Shown here: positions 1 through 8,172 of the stretch, one piece after another | Layout of the letters: the number at the start of each line of letters is the position of its first letter | Numbering within the stretch: the first letter of the stretch is position 1 | NCBI RefSeq assembly: GCF_004364345.1 | Contig: NZ_SOCA01000001.1 | Location: 434,001-498,000 of the forward strand | Direction of reading: 5' to 3' | DNA: 64,000 bases | Source of the DNA: Prosthecobacter fusiformis | Lineage (GTDB): Bacteria; Verrucomicrobiota; Verrucomicrobiia; Verrucomicrobiales; Verrucomicrobiaceae | Notes under the pieces: model-generated | Told to the model about the DNA's origin: nothing | The model's input: the letters and a program-made list of their open reading frames with translations, nothing else | Databases searched by the model: none | Translations under genes and position numbers: made by a program

Positions 1-2322
1 CTTTTGGAAACGGCCGATCATGTCCATGTTCAGGCAGGCAGCAAACATGCCCGTCAGCTTGCCATTGGGATCACCCTTGAACATTTTGGCCAGGACCTCG
101 ACATAATGACTGCTGCCTAACAAACCGAGTTCTTCACCGGACCAGGCGGCAAAGATGACATCGCGGGTGAGTTTGATCTTCCCCTGCTTCTTCTGATCTG
201 CGAGCCATTGGGCGATCTCGATGACACCGGCGACACCGCTGGCGTTGTCATCGGCACCGTGGTGGATCATGTTGGCTTCATCCCCTTTGGCGCGGGAGTT
301 ATTGCCACCCTTGCTGCCGAGGTGGTCAATGTGGGCGCAGACGATGAGCGGGGCGACATGGGGATCTGGCTTATCGCGAGCGGGCAGGACGGCGATGACG
401 TTGCGGCCGATTTTCTTTTCTTGCCGGATGTCAATTTGGGCACTGAGCTTGAGCCCCTGGCAGTCAATGCCGCCCATGAGGTCGCCAGTGTCCAGTTTGT
501 CCTGGAGTTCTTTGAGGGTCTTGCCTGCGGGTTTGAGCAGGTCATCGGCAACGGCATCGGTGACACTGATGGCGGCGAGGCCAGAGCTGGCGAGAGAGGC
601 ATCAAAAGACATGGGGACAAGCTGGCCGACCACCTTGCTGTTAGGCCCGCTGGCGATGATGAGGCCGCGTGCGCCTTTCTGGCGGGCGACGAGGGCCTTG
701 TGCCGGAGGCTGGCGTAACGGGTGAGCTCATTGCGGCGCTCCTGGGTAATGCCTTCCGGCAGATAGCGGAGGACGAGCACCCATTTGTCCTTCACGTCCA
801 GATGGGCATAGCTACTGTAGGTTTCCATCTTCTTGCCATCCTCGCTGGTGGCCTCCTCTGGCGTTTCAATGCCGTAACCGGCGAAGACAATGTCGCTGGG
901 GGTGACCTCGCCTAACTCAGAGAATGACAGGGGACGCCAGTCTTTATCCGTGACGAGACTTTTGCCTGCGGGTGCGAGGGTAAGGCGGTTGCCATCGCCA
1001 AGGGCTACACCGGCCGTGAATTCGAAGGGATCGAACCACTCTTCATCGCCATAAGGAACGAGGCCGATGCCTTTGAACACATCCGCCACGTACTGGGTGG
1101 CCAGTTTTTCCCCCGGTGTGCCGGTGAGGCGGCCATCCATTTCATCACTGGCCAGATAGGTGACGTGCTGGCGAAGGTCGGCAGGGGTGATGTCTCCCTG
1201 AGTGGCCGAGAAATCTGGCTGGGTGGCAGGCGTGGCCGCTTGGACTGGGGTGGTAATTTCGGAGAGACCGAGGGATTTTAATGCGGCTTCATGATTCCAG
1301 TCGGCCATGAAAATCTGGCTTTGTCCATTGCTGGTGCGACCGGTGGTCCAGGAGAGTTTTTTGCCATCGGGGGTGAATACGGGAAGGCCGTCAAATCCGT
1401 CCGTGGTGGTGATGCGGACAGGCTCGTGCTTACTAGCGGCATCGACAATGTAGAGTTCGAAATTGGCGAAGCCGTTGAGGTTGGTGGTGAAGATGAGGTA
1501 TTCACCACTGGGATGAAAATAGGGTGCCCAGCTCATGGCACCGAGCTTGGTGAGCTGGCGCGGGTCGCTGCCATCGGTATTCATGGTCCAGACTTCAGCG
1601 ACATCGCCTTTCGGCGTAAACCGCCGCCAGCAGATGCGTTTGCCATCCGCACTGAAAAAGCAGCCGCCATCATAACCAGGGGCATCGGTCAGTTGCTTCA
1701 CATTCTGGCCATCGGCATCGGCAATGTAGATGTCCATGAAGTACTGCTTGTCCACCTTGAGCCGCGCGGTGTCTTCTTTGGAAAGTTCCTTTTCATAGGC
1801 AGCGCGATTGCTGGCAAAGATCATCTGGCGGCCATCGGGGGAGTAGGCGCCTTCGGCATCGTAGCCGAGTGTGTTTGTGAGGTTTTTGAGGCTTTTATCA
1901 GCCAAGGTGTATTCCCAGAGGTCGTAATGCTCATCGTAGTCCCAGGAGTATTTGCGCACGCGGCTGGTGGCACGGTCCTTGATTTCGGCGTCTTGAAGTT
2001 CCTTGGACTTAGGATCGGTGTGGGTACTGGCGAAGAGGATGCGTTTTCCATCGGGATGGATCCAGGCGCAGGTGGTCTTGCCCATGCCGGGGGAGATGCG
2101 CTCCTGGTCGCCTGTCTCGAGGTCCATGAGGTAGATCTGATAGAAGGGGTTTCCTTCCTCACGCTCAGACTGGAAGACCATCTTGCTGCCATCGGCGCTG
2201 AAGTAACCTTCCCCTGCCCTGCGGCCATCGAAGGTGAGCTGGCGGATGCTGGTAAGATAATCCGCCTCCGTCTGGGCGAAGGCGGTGGAGAGGGTCAGGC
2301 AGAGAAGGACGAGCAAGCGCAT
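1..2322 (-). CDS. M28 family metallopeptidase with N-terminal PD40 beta-propeller repeats (partial, 3' end beyond window)
   Basis: Exported zinc aminopeptidase/carboxypeptidase-type enzyme of the M28 family. Translation from ATG 2322 gives 774 open codons that run off the left edge. Residues 1-17 form a signal peptide (MRLLVLLCLTLSTAFA). Residues about 25-310 hold repeated TolB/PD40 blades (DGSKMVFQS, DGKRILFAS, DGRQMIFAS, DGKRICWRR). A protease-associated-like insert follows, then the M28 core: H664 in CAHIDHLG, D691 and D692 in HHGADDNASG, and E730/E731 in WSGEELGLLG, which match the di-zinc ligands and catalytic Glu of the family. The propeller-M28 fusion is known from bacteria with large exported peptidase sets. 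The upstream 519-bp gap carries a large repeat element. No good ribosome-binding site is seen; the start is set by the signal peptide. Confidence 0.9.
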   Translation of the reverse strand, partial: MRLLVLLCLTLSTAFAQTEADYLTSIRQLTFDGRRAGEGYFSADGSKMVFQSEREEGNPFYQIYLMDLETGDQERISPGMGKTTCAWIHPDGKRILFASTHTDPKSKELQDAEIKDRATSRVRKYSWDYDEHYDLWEYTLADKSLKNLTNTLGYDAEGAYSPDGRQMIFASNRAAYEKELSKEDTARLKVDKQYFMDIYIADADGQNVKQLTDAPGYDGGCFFSADGKRICWRRFTPKGDVAEVWTMNTDGSDPRQLTKLGAMSWAPYFHPSGEYLIFTTNLNGFANFELYIVDAASKHEPVRITTTDGFDGLPVFTPDGKKLSWTTGRTSNGQSQIFMADWNHEAALKSLGLSEITTPVQAATPATQPDFSATQGDITPADLRQHVTYLASDEMDGRLTGTPGEKLATQYVADVFKGIGLVPYGDEEWFDPFEFTAGVALGDGNRLTLAPAGKSLVTDKDWRPLSFSELGEVTPSDIVFAGYGIETPEEATSEDGKKMETYSSYAHLDVKDKWVLVLRYLPEGITQERRNELTRYASLRHKALVARQKGARGLIIASGPNSKVVGQLVPMSFDASLASSGLAAISVTDAVADDLLKPAGKTLKELQDKLDTGDLMGGIDCQGLKLSAQIDIRQEKKIGRNVIAVLPARDKPDPHVAPLIVCAHIDHLGSKGGNNSRAKGDEANMIHHGADDNASGVAGVIEIAQWLADQKKQGKIKLTRDVIFAAWSGEELGLLGSSHYVEVLAKMFKGDPNGKLTGMFAACLNMDMIGRFQK

Positions 2323-2382
2323 GATGTGAGGATTAGAACATACGCAACACGCGGCCTATTGCAGTCAACGGAAGGAGGGACA

Positions 2383-2610
2383 GATGGGGAAATGGGGAGA
2401 AATTGCAAAATTTCCCCATGTGGGGATTTTGGCGGGTAATAGCCTGATTATCAATGAGTTGTCGATGGGGATGGATTTCCCCATGGTTTCCCCAGACTTC
2501 CCCATGGGGGAAAGGGTGGGGCGGGCGGGGGCTTTGAATTTGGACAGAATTGCAGGATTGGCAGGATTTACAGGAAGGAGGTTAATTATGTTTTATGATG
2601 TTTTTGGATG
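2383..2610 (-). repeat. Palindrome-rich intergenic element, copy 1 (CCCCATGGGG element)
   Basis: Noncoding element of about 228 bp that recurs, inverted, at 40293-40491. Read on the minus strand it begins with CATCCAAAAACATCAT, followed after a variable stretch by CCCCATGGGGA, TGGGGAAA, CCATGGGGAAA, TCCCCAT, a conserved ATTGATAATCAGG-type block, then the hairpin-like CCCCACATGGGG and a final TCTCCCCAT. The order and approximate spacing of these blocks are the same in both copies, while the sequence between them has diverged. It lies about 60 bp upstream of the M28 peptidase start. Function unknown; it could be a multi-site operator, a structured RNA or a non-autonomous mobile element. Confidence 0.75.
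2541..2574 (-). repeat. 9-bp-periodic ATCCTGTCA-type array
   Basis: On the minus strand the unit AATCCTGCC/AATCCTGCA/ATTCTGTCC repeats about every 9 bp. A second array of the same unit lies at 39993-40028, close to the other copy of the CCCCATGGGG element. Confidence 0.6.
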
Positions 2611-2841
2611 ATTGCGTAAGGGTGGAGACGCCGAGTTTTGAGGGGAGTTAAACTTAACACGTTAGACGGAAATGAAAAGGCGCTGTAGAGGGTAAGTGAT
2701 GTATGCCGACGAGTCGTCGGCGCTCCATGGTTATGGGGGCGAACGAGGGCTGGAGAACGGTTCCTTACGAGACGCGGGAACTGCACGCGGGACAGGCGTT
2801 TACGCGCCAGGACAGAAGGGCAGGCAAGAGTGCCCACCGTA

Positions 2842-3462
2842 CTAGGGGAGCGGCATCTCTTGCTTGGAGAATCGCTGGCGGATGCGGTCCACGGTCCAGA
2901 CGGTGGCGAGGGCGATGAGGATGCCGAGGGCGGCGGAGGGCGGTATATCGCTGGGCCAGTGGGCGGCGACATAGAGACGGGAATACGCCACCGAGGCGGC
3001 AAGGCCATACATGAGAAGACCCCAGCGGCGATGAAAGAGGGCGATCACGGTGGCGAGGGCAAACATATTCACCGTGTGACTGCTGGGGAACGATTTTCCG
3101 CGAGTCTCTCGGCGGGGCTTGCTGGGGGACTGGACGGGGGTGGTGAAAAGGCGCAGAAAATCAGGCTTCCCGGGACCGAGGTCACGGACGATGAGGCCGG
3201 ACATGGCATCCCGAGGGCGAACGCGACCCACAGTTTTTTTGAGCGTATTGGAGACGATGCCATCCCCGATGCCCACAGCGAGGCCGATGCAAAGGAGCAT
3301 GAGACGCCCCTGCCTACCCCCGCGCCACGCGACGAGAATCACCACCAGAGCCAGGAGGGGAACCCAGGCATTGATGGCGGAAATGGCGGGCATTAACCAA
3401 TCCAGGACGGGGTGGGTCCAGTGAAGGTTGATGCGCTGAAGGAGATGGAGGTCCCAGGGCAT
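2842..3462 (-). CDS. PAP2 family phosphatase
   Basis: Membrane phosphatase of the PAP2/PgpB superfamily (206 aa), probably acting on a lipid pyrophosphate or phosphate at the periplasmic face. All three signature motifs are present: KKTVGRVRP (motif 1), FPSSHTVN (motif 2) and SRLYVAAHWPSD (motif 3, with the nucleophilic His). Several hydrophobic segments flank the motifs. The gene starts 25 bp after the end of the GT39 glycosyltransferase on the same strand, so the two are likely co-transcribed. Since GT39 enzymes use polyprenyl-phosphate sugars, a role in recycling the lipid carrier is a reasonable inference, not shown. Confidence 0.88.
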   Translation of the reverse strand: MPWDLHLLQRINLHWTHPVLDWLMPAISAINAWVPLLALVVILVAWRGGRQGRLMLLCIGLAVGIGDGIVSNTLKKTVGRVRPRDAMSGLIVRDLGPGKPDFLRLFTTPVQSPSKPRRETRGKSFPSSHTVNMFALATVIALFHRRWGLLMYGLAASVAYSRLYVAAHWPSDIPPSAALGILIALATVWTVDRIRQRFSKQEMPLP

Positions 3463-3482
3463 GGGGAGGGTGGGCGGTGACT

Positions 3483-3510
3483 AGTGCTCAGTGCTCAGTG
3501 CTCAGTGCTT
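3483..3510. repeat. Heptanucleotide tandem repeat at the 3' end of the GT39 gene
   Basis: Three copies of AGTGCTC plus a fourth ending CTT. Read on the minus strand it encodes the last residues KALSTEH and the TGA stop of the glycosyltransferase. Because 7 is not a multiple of 3, gain or loss of a unit would change the C-terminus. Confidence 0.85.
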
Positions 3511-5056
3511 TGGGCTTTGGGGTGCCGGGTTTTTCCCAAGAGAGGAGTTTGTGGCCGAGGAAGACATCGAAGATGCGGGTGTTGCCCTCGCCCAATTTTA
3601 CTTCGACACGCCCTAGGCTTTCGATTTTTTCAAATCGCTGGGTGAGGGGGGCAAAAAGAGGTCTGGGTTCGGCATTGCCATTTTTGAAGATGAGGGCGTC
3701 ATCGCCAATGCGTTCCTCGGGACCGGGCCAGACTTCGTATTGGGAGAGGACACGCCCGGAACGCTCCCAGCGATATGTGCGAGGATGCTGGGGCATGGTG
3801 AAGGCGAGTTGGGCGGCATCGTAGCGGTAACCGGTGGCCAGGACGAAAGTATTCTCCGGACGCGGGACGCGGTCCAGGAACTGGCCGGCCTGGATGCCCG
3901 TTTCGGCCCAGCCACGCATTTCATTGAGCTTTTTATGGCCTTTGAGATCTGTGAAGAAGACGATGAGGAGAACGAGATGAGCGAGCGCGACGATGGTGGC
4001 ACCGACACGCAGCGACCAAGTTTTCCAAAAAGGCCGAGCGACAAAGGGGAGCTGGCCAGTGAACCAGGCGGCGAGGAGGATGAAGGCGGGAACGTAAAAG
4101 ACGGCGGGCCAATTTGGATTGATCTTTTGACGAAGGGAGAGGGAAAAAAAGCCGAGAAGCGCGGGCGCAGAGAAACGGATGAGGTAGTGGGCGCGGCGGT
4201 CCATGCGAGACCAGTGTTTGACGCTATAGAACAAGACGACCAGAAGAGCCGCATAGGTGATGGGGGAATAGACGAGGGCCTGGACGGCCGGAAACTCGAG
4301 GGTGCGTGAAAGCCACTTTGAGAAGCTGAGGCTCTTAGTCTCGAAATGATGTTTGGTATGCTCCAGGGTGATCCATTCATGCTGGGTATTCCACCAGAGG
4401 ACGGGAGTGATGAAGGCGGTGCCGATGAGCATGGAGGCCCAAAAGGGGACATTGCGGAGGAGGTGCCGATCCGGTTTAGAAGTCAGGACAAAGGCGATCA
4501 TGAGGCCGGGAAAGGCGAGCATCATCTGCTTACTCAAGGTGCCGAGGCCAATGGTGAGGGCGAGGGCGGCCCAGCGCCAGAGGCAGGTGGGCTTGTCCAA
4601 AGCGAACCAGAAAAGCAGCAGGGCCAGGGACCAGCATAGCAACAGGGGAGCATCAATGGTAAAAAAGAGATTCAGCCCTGTATTCGCAGGGGTGAGAAGG
4701 ATAAGCAGAGCCGCCAGGAAGGCGGTGGCAGCACCAAAAAGACGACGAGCCAGGGCGAAAAGAACGGCCAAGGTGGCGGTGCCGAAGATGAGCGGGGCGA
4801 GACGGATGCCCCACTCCGCATTTCCCGTGAGCCAGCCAACGAGGCCCATGAGCCAGCCAATCATGGGCGGCTTGCTAAAGTATCCCCAATCTGGACGGCG
4901 GCCCCAGTCCCAATAATAGGCTTCATCCCCTGCCAGATCCATATTGGCGGTAAAAAGCAGCATGAAACCGAGGCGAAAAACGAAGACGCCCGCGAGCAGC
5001 CAGGCAAAACGGCGGACCCAGAGTGAGTCTGAAGGGGAGGTGGTCAAAGAGGTCAA
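3488..5056 (-). CDS. Glycosyltransferase family 39 (PMT/ArnT-like) membrane protein
   Basis: Integral membrane glycosyltransferase of 522 aa in the GT39 (PMT_2/ArnT-like) family, transferring a sugar from a polyprenyl-phosphate donor to an unknown acceptor at the outer face of the inner membrane. It has the expected first periplasmic loop with an acidic pair, D44-E45 in DLAGDEAYYWDW, then GYFSKPPMIGW, followed by about ten hydrophobic segments and a soluble C-terminal portion. Size is normal for the family. It is followed by PAP2 (25 bp gap) and is divergent from yqgE-like. The very C-terminus is encoded by a 7-bp tandem repeat. Confidence 0.87.
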   Translation of the reverse strand: MTSLTTSPSDSLWVRRFAWLLAGVFVFRLGFMLLFTANMDLAGDEAYYWDWGRRPDWGYFSKPPMIGWLMGLVGWLTGNAEWGIRLAPLIFGTATLAVLFALARRLFGAATAFLAALLILLTPANTGLNLFFTIDAPLLLCWSLALLLFWFALDKPTCLWRWAALALTIGLGTLSKQMMLAFPGLMIAFVLTSKPDRHLLRNVPFWASMLIGTAFITPVLWWNTQHEWITLEHTKHHFETKSLSFSKWLSRTLEFPAVQALVYSPITYAALLVVLFYSVKHWSRMDRRAHYLIRFSAPALLGFFSLSLRQKINPNWPAVFYVPAFILLAAWFTGQLPFVARPFWKTWSLRVGATIVALAHLVLLIVFFTDLKGHKKLNEMRGWAETGIQAGQFLDRVPRPENTFVLATGYRYDAAQLAFTMPQHPRTYRWERSGRVLSQYEVWPGPEERIGDDALIFKNGNAEPRPLFAPLTQRFEKIESLGRVEVKLGEGNTRIFDVFLGHKLLSWEKPGTPKPKALSTEH

Positions 5057-5170
5057 GGTGTCAGGCTAGACGGGGAATGGGCGCTGGCAAGATGTGGCAT
5101 GTTGCAGACCCGATGAATTTCCATGCAAAAGTGCAACGTTGGCCCTACCTATGCGGTCTGTACATTCATC

Positions 5171-5725
5171 ATGCCAACCACCCCTGATGCATCCCCCCTC
5201 GCCGGGAACCTGCTGCTGGCTGTGCCATCCATGCGGGACCCGAATTTCAAACGCACCGTCATTTTTGTGGCGGCACACAACCAGGAGGACGGGGCCTTCG
5301 GATATGTACTGAACCGTCCGCTGGACCAACGGGTGGCAGACCTGCTGCCGGACCAGGACCTGGGCGCGCTGGGACAGGTGCCGGTGTACATCGGCGGGCC
5401 GGTGGCGACGGACAAGCTGGCCTTTGCCTCCCTGCACTGGAACCGGAAAAAGAGTACGCTGCGCTGCCAGACCCACCTTTCCGTGGCTGATGCGATGCAT
5501 GAGCTGAGCATGGGGCATGAGGTGCGTGGCTTTGTGGGCTACTCCGGCTGGACAGGCGGGCAGATCGAGGGGGAGATCCAGCGGAAATCCTGGATCATCG
5601 CACCCGCGCCGAAGGTGATTTTGACACTGGAACAACCGACGACGCTGTGGAGCGCTGTTTTGGATGAGATGGGGCCCATTTTCCAACTGATGGCGAATAC
5701 GCCGGAACGGGTGGATTTGAGCTGA
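5171..5725 (+). CDS. YqgE/AlgH family protein
   Basis: Member of the YqgE/AlgH (DUF179) family, a widespread single-domain protein whose molecular function is still unsettled; AlgH was named in Pseudomonas alginate regulation. From ATG 5171 the product has 184 aa, the normal size. Recognisable family blocks are GNLLLAVPSMRDPNFKRTVI, GAFGYVLNRPL, VYIGGPV and RGFVGYSGWTGGQIEGEI. An in-frame ATG at 5123 would add 16 residues with no family similarity, so the internal start is preferred. It is divergent from the GT39 gene and followed by a half-REP at 5789-5820. Confidence 0.9.
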   Translation: MPTTPDASPLAGNLLLAVPSMRDPNFKRTVIFVAAHNQEDGAFGYVLNRPLDQRVADLLPDQDLGALGQVPVYIGGPVATDKLAFASLHWNRKKSTLRCQTHLSVADAMHELSMGHEVRGFVGYSGWTGGQIEGEIQRKSWIIAPAPKVILTLEQPTTLWSAVLDEMGPIFQLMANTPERVDLS

Positions 5726-5788
5726 GAGAGGAGATGCTGGAGGAGTTTTGGGGTCCCTATTTGTGTGCGACTGGGACATCGTGGGAAG

Positions 5789-5820
5789 GATGAGCCGCCT
5801 GAAGGCGGGACTACAAAACG
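5789..5820 (-). repeat. Isolated half-REP element
   Basis: Matches one half of the 55-bp REP elements found at 23026-23080 and 23743-23797. The hairpin is CCGCC-TGAA-GGCGG where the full elements have CCGGC-TGAA-GCCGG, so the stem is preserved by paired changes, and the same GGGACTACAAAACG tail follows. The second half of the element is missing. Confidence 0.75.
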
Positions 5821-5826
5821 AGGCTG

Positions 5827-8133
5827 CTATTCTTGGGCGAATAGGAGGCGGAGGCTGTTCAGACAGACGACGACGGTGCTGCCTTCGTGAGTGAGAACGC
5901 CGAGGGTGAGCGGGACGATGCCGAAGAGTGAGGCGATGGCCATGATGATGACGGAGCCGAGGGAGATGGCGAGATTTTGCCGAATGATGCGGCGGGCCTG
6001 CTGGCTGATGTGGCGGGCAGAGAGGAGCTTTTCGATCTTGTCCTGCATGAGGACGACATCGGCCTGCTCCAGAGCGGCATCGCTGCCACGGGCACCCATG
6101 GCAATGCTGACATAGGCTGCGGCAAGACTGGGAGCATCGTTGACTCCATCCCCCACCATGGCGACCTTTTTACCCTGGAGTGTGAGCTCGCGAATGGCGC
6201 TCACTTTATCCTCAGGATGGAGACCTGCGCGGACATCGGCGACGCCGAGTTCCTCCGCCACCTGGATGGCGGCGGCGCGGCGGTCGCCCGTGAGCATGAT
6301 GGTACGGACATTTTCCGAGGCGAGGGCGGCGAGCACGGCCTTGCTGCCACTGCGGATCTCATCTTTCAACAACACGCGGCCCATAGTATGAGCATTGAGA
6401 ACCCAGACTTCGGAGAAGCCAAGAGGAGCATCGGGGACGTCTTTGAGCCACTGCGCAAAATCCCCCTGGTTCATGAGCTCGCGGCGACCGACGTAGGTGA
6501 TGCCATCTTTGGTTAGGCCACGGAGCCCCTGGCCGGGGATGGAGTGAAACTCCAGAAGGGTGCCCGGCTCGATGCCCTGCTCTTTCGCATGGCGGGTGAT
6601 GGCGTGGGCGATGGGGTGATTGGAATTGGCATCCAGGGTGACGCAGAGACGGAGAACCTCGGTTTCCCTGCCCGGCGGGAAACTTTCCACCAGAGCGACG
6701 CGGAGATTGCCCTCAGTGAGGGTGCCGGTTTTATCCATGGCGATGACGTCCACCTCGGCCAATTTTTCGATGGCGGCACCACCCCTGAAAAGGATGCCGC
6801 GACGCGCGCCCCAGGCGATGGCGGCGAGGATGGCGGAGGGGATGGAAAGCACCAGCGCGCAGGGGCTCATGACGACCAGGAGCGTCATGGCGCGGTAAAA
6901 GGCGGACTTGGAGGAGTCGGTATTTTCGAAGGGAGGAATGCCGATGGCGAGCCACCAGATGAAGAACATGAGGAAGACGCTGGCGAGGGTGAAGAGGGTG
7001 TAGTTTGTACCAAAGCGGTCTGTAAACCGCTGGCTGGGAGCACGCAGGTGCTGGGCGGTCTGGATCATGGAAATGATCCGCGCCAGGGCGCTCTGCGTGG
7101 CGGGGCGATCCACACGCATCTGGACGAGGCCCCAGAGATTTAAAGTGCCGCCGAAGACCTCTGCGCCGATGCCTTTATCAATGGGCACGGCCTCGCCTGT
7201 GAGGGTGGATTCATCCGCAGCGGACTCGCCATGTGTAACGGTGCCATCCACGGGAAAAAGCTCCGACGGGCGCACCTGGAGGACATCGCCGATGCGCAGG
7301 CCGGCGACGGCGCGTTCTTCTGTCTTGCCATCGGGCAGCACTACGCGGGCCTGCTTGGGTGCGGCCTTGGTGAGGGCATTGATCTCGCGATGAGTACGGT
7401 GGAGGACATAATGCTCCAGGGCACCGGAGGTGGAGAAAAGGAAAAGCAAAAGAGCGCCCTCCTCCCAGGCTCCGATGGCGACGGCACCGGTGGCAACGGC
7501 GAGCATGAGGAAGTGCACGTCCAGGCGCTTTTCCTGGATATTTTCCCAAGCGTCCTTAGCGGCATCCCAGCCGCCGCTGATGAGGGACACGCCAAAAAAT
7601 CCGCGCACGAGCCATTCCGGCGCGGCGAAGAATGTTTCAGCAAGGTATCCGGTCACTAGGGCCAGACCGCAGATGGCGGCCTGAATGGCCATCATCCGCC
7701 ATTCTTCGGCGCTCTGACGCTCCATTTCCTCCGCCTCAGGCCATTCAAAATCTCGCCATTTCCAAAATCGAGGTGCAGTGATGCAGCTTGGTTTTTGCAG
7801 GGTGAGCTCGCCAGCATGGCTGCTCATTTTCAGACCGCTGACCGTGCTTTCCGGGGATTCCCCCAGCAGGCTGGCATCCAGGGAACGGAGCACTTCATTT
7901 AACTGCGCCTGCAGAAGTCCGGCATCCACCTGCCCCAGGGTGGCGATCTGGACGCTGCGCTCTTCCGGATTCAGGCGGATGGCCTCGACGCCTTGCTGCT
8001 CCAAAAGGAAATCTGCCAGCGCCTGGCTCCAAGAGTTTGTAGGAGGGGCGTCGGGCATCATGCAGCATACGATGCAATGCTGCGAACACTGCGCGTTTTT
8101 TGGGAAATTGATCTCCTTGGGGAGAGGTGGCAT
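5827..8133 (-). CDS. Heavy-metal-translocating P-type ATPase, P1B-4-like (SPC/HEGST)
   Basis: ATP-driven metal efflux pump of the inner membrane (768 aa). Visible P-type motifs: TGE at 312-314 (LTGEAVP), SPC at 423-425 in the metal-binding helix, DKTGT at 467-471 with the phosphorylated Asp, GDGVNDAP in the hinge, and HEGST at 749-753 in the last helix. SPC plus HEG(G/S)T is the P1B-4 signature, a group linked to Co, Zn, Fe or Cd export, rather than the CPC motif of Cu/Cd pumps. The N-terminus lacks a GMxCxxC domain but has a Cys/His cluster, CSQHCIVCC (residues 16-24). The start may instead be the ATG at residue 25 or 26. Substrate cannot be fixed from sequence. Confidence 0.9.
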   Translation of the reverse strand: MPPLPKEINFPKNAQCSQHCIVCCMMPDAPPTNSWSQALADFLLEQQGVEAIRLNPEERSVQIATLGQVDAGLLQAQLNEVLRSLDASLLGESPESTVSGLKMSSHAGELTLQKPSCITAPRFWKWRDFEWPEAEEMERQSAEEWRMMAIQAAICGLALVTGYLAETFFAAPEWLVRGFFGVSLISGGWDAAKDAWENIQEKRLDVHFLMLAVATGAVAIGAWEEGALLLFLFSTSGALEHYVLHRTHREINALTKAAPKQARVVLPDGKTEERAVAGLRIGDVLQVRPSELFPVDGTVTHGESAADESTLTGEAVPIDKGIGAEVFGGTLNLWGLVQMRVDRPATQSALARIISMIQTAQHLRAPSQRFTDRFGTNYTLFTLASVFLMFFIWWLAIGIPPFENTDSSKSAFYRAMTLLVVMSPCALVLSIPSAILAAIAWGARRGILFRGGAAIEKLAEVDVIAMDKTGTLTEGNLRVALVESFPPGRETEVLRLCVTLDANSNHPIAHAITRHAKEQGIEPGTLLEFHSIPGQGLRGLTKDGITYVGRRELMNQGDFAQWLKDVPDAPLGFSEVWVLNAHTMGRVLLKDEIRSGSKAVLAALASENVRTIMLTGDRRAAAIQVAEELGVADVRAGLHPEDKVSAIRELTLQGKKVAMVGDGVNDAPSLAAAYVSIAMGARGSDAALEQADVVLMQDKIEKLLSARHISQQARRIIRQNLAISLGSVIIMAIASLFGIVPLTLGVLTHEGSTVVVCLNSLRLLFAQE

Positions 8134-8172
8134 TTTACTGGTAAACCGGATCTTTCAGAGTAGCTTGGTCTC

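Larger units (their letters stand above)
2323..2841. other. 519-bp intergenic region made mostly of repeats
   Basis: No credible gene. It holds the CCCCATGGGG element (2383-2610), a 9-bp-periodic CAGGATTGG-type array (2541-2574), a perfect palindrome GCCGACGA-g-TCGTCGGC at 2705-2721, and a GGCAGGCAAGAGTGCC motif near 2820 that recurs near 21030, 21125 and 26410. Confidence 0.7.

Noticed and set aside
208-2439. Plus-strand open frames of 235 and 382 codons
   Set aside because: They lie antisense to the M28 peptidase, which has signal peptide, propeller repeats and zinc ligands in order. The plus-strand translations show no family features.
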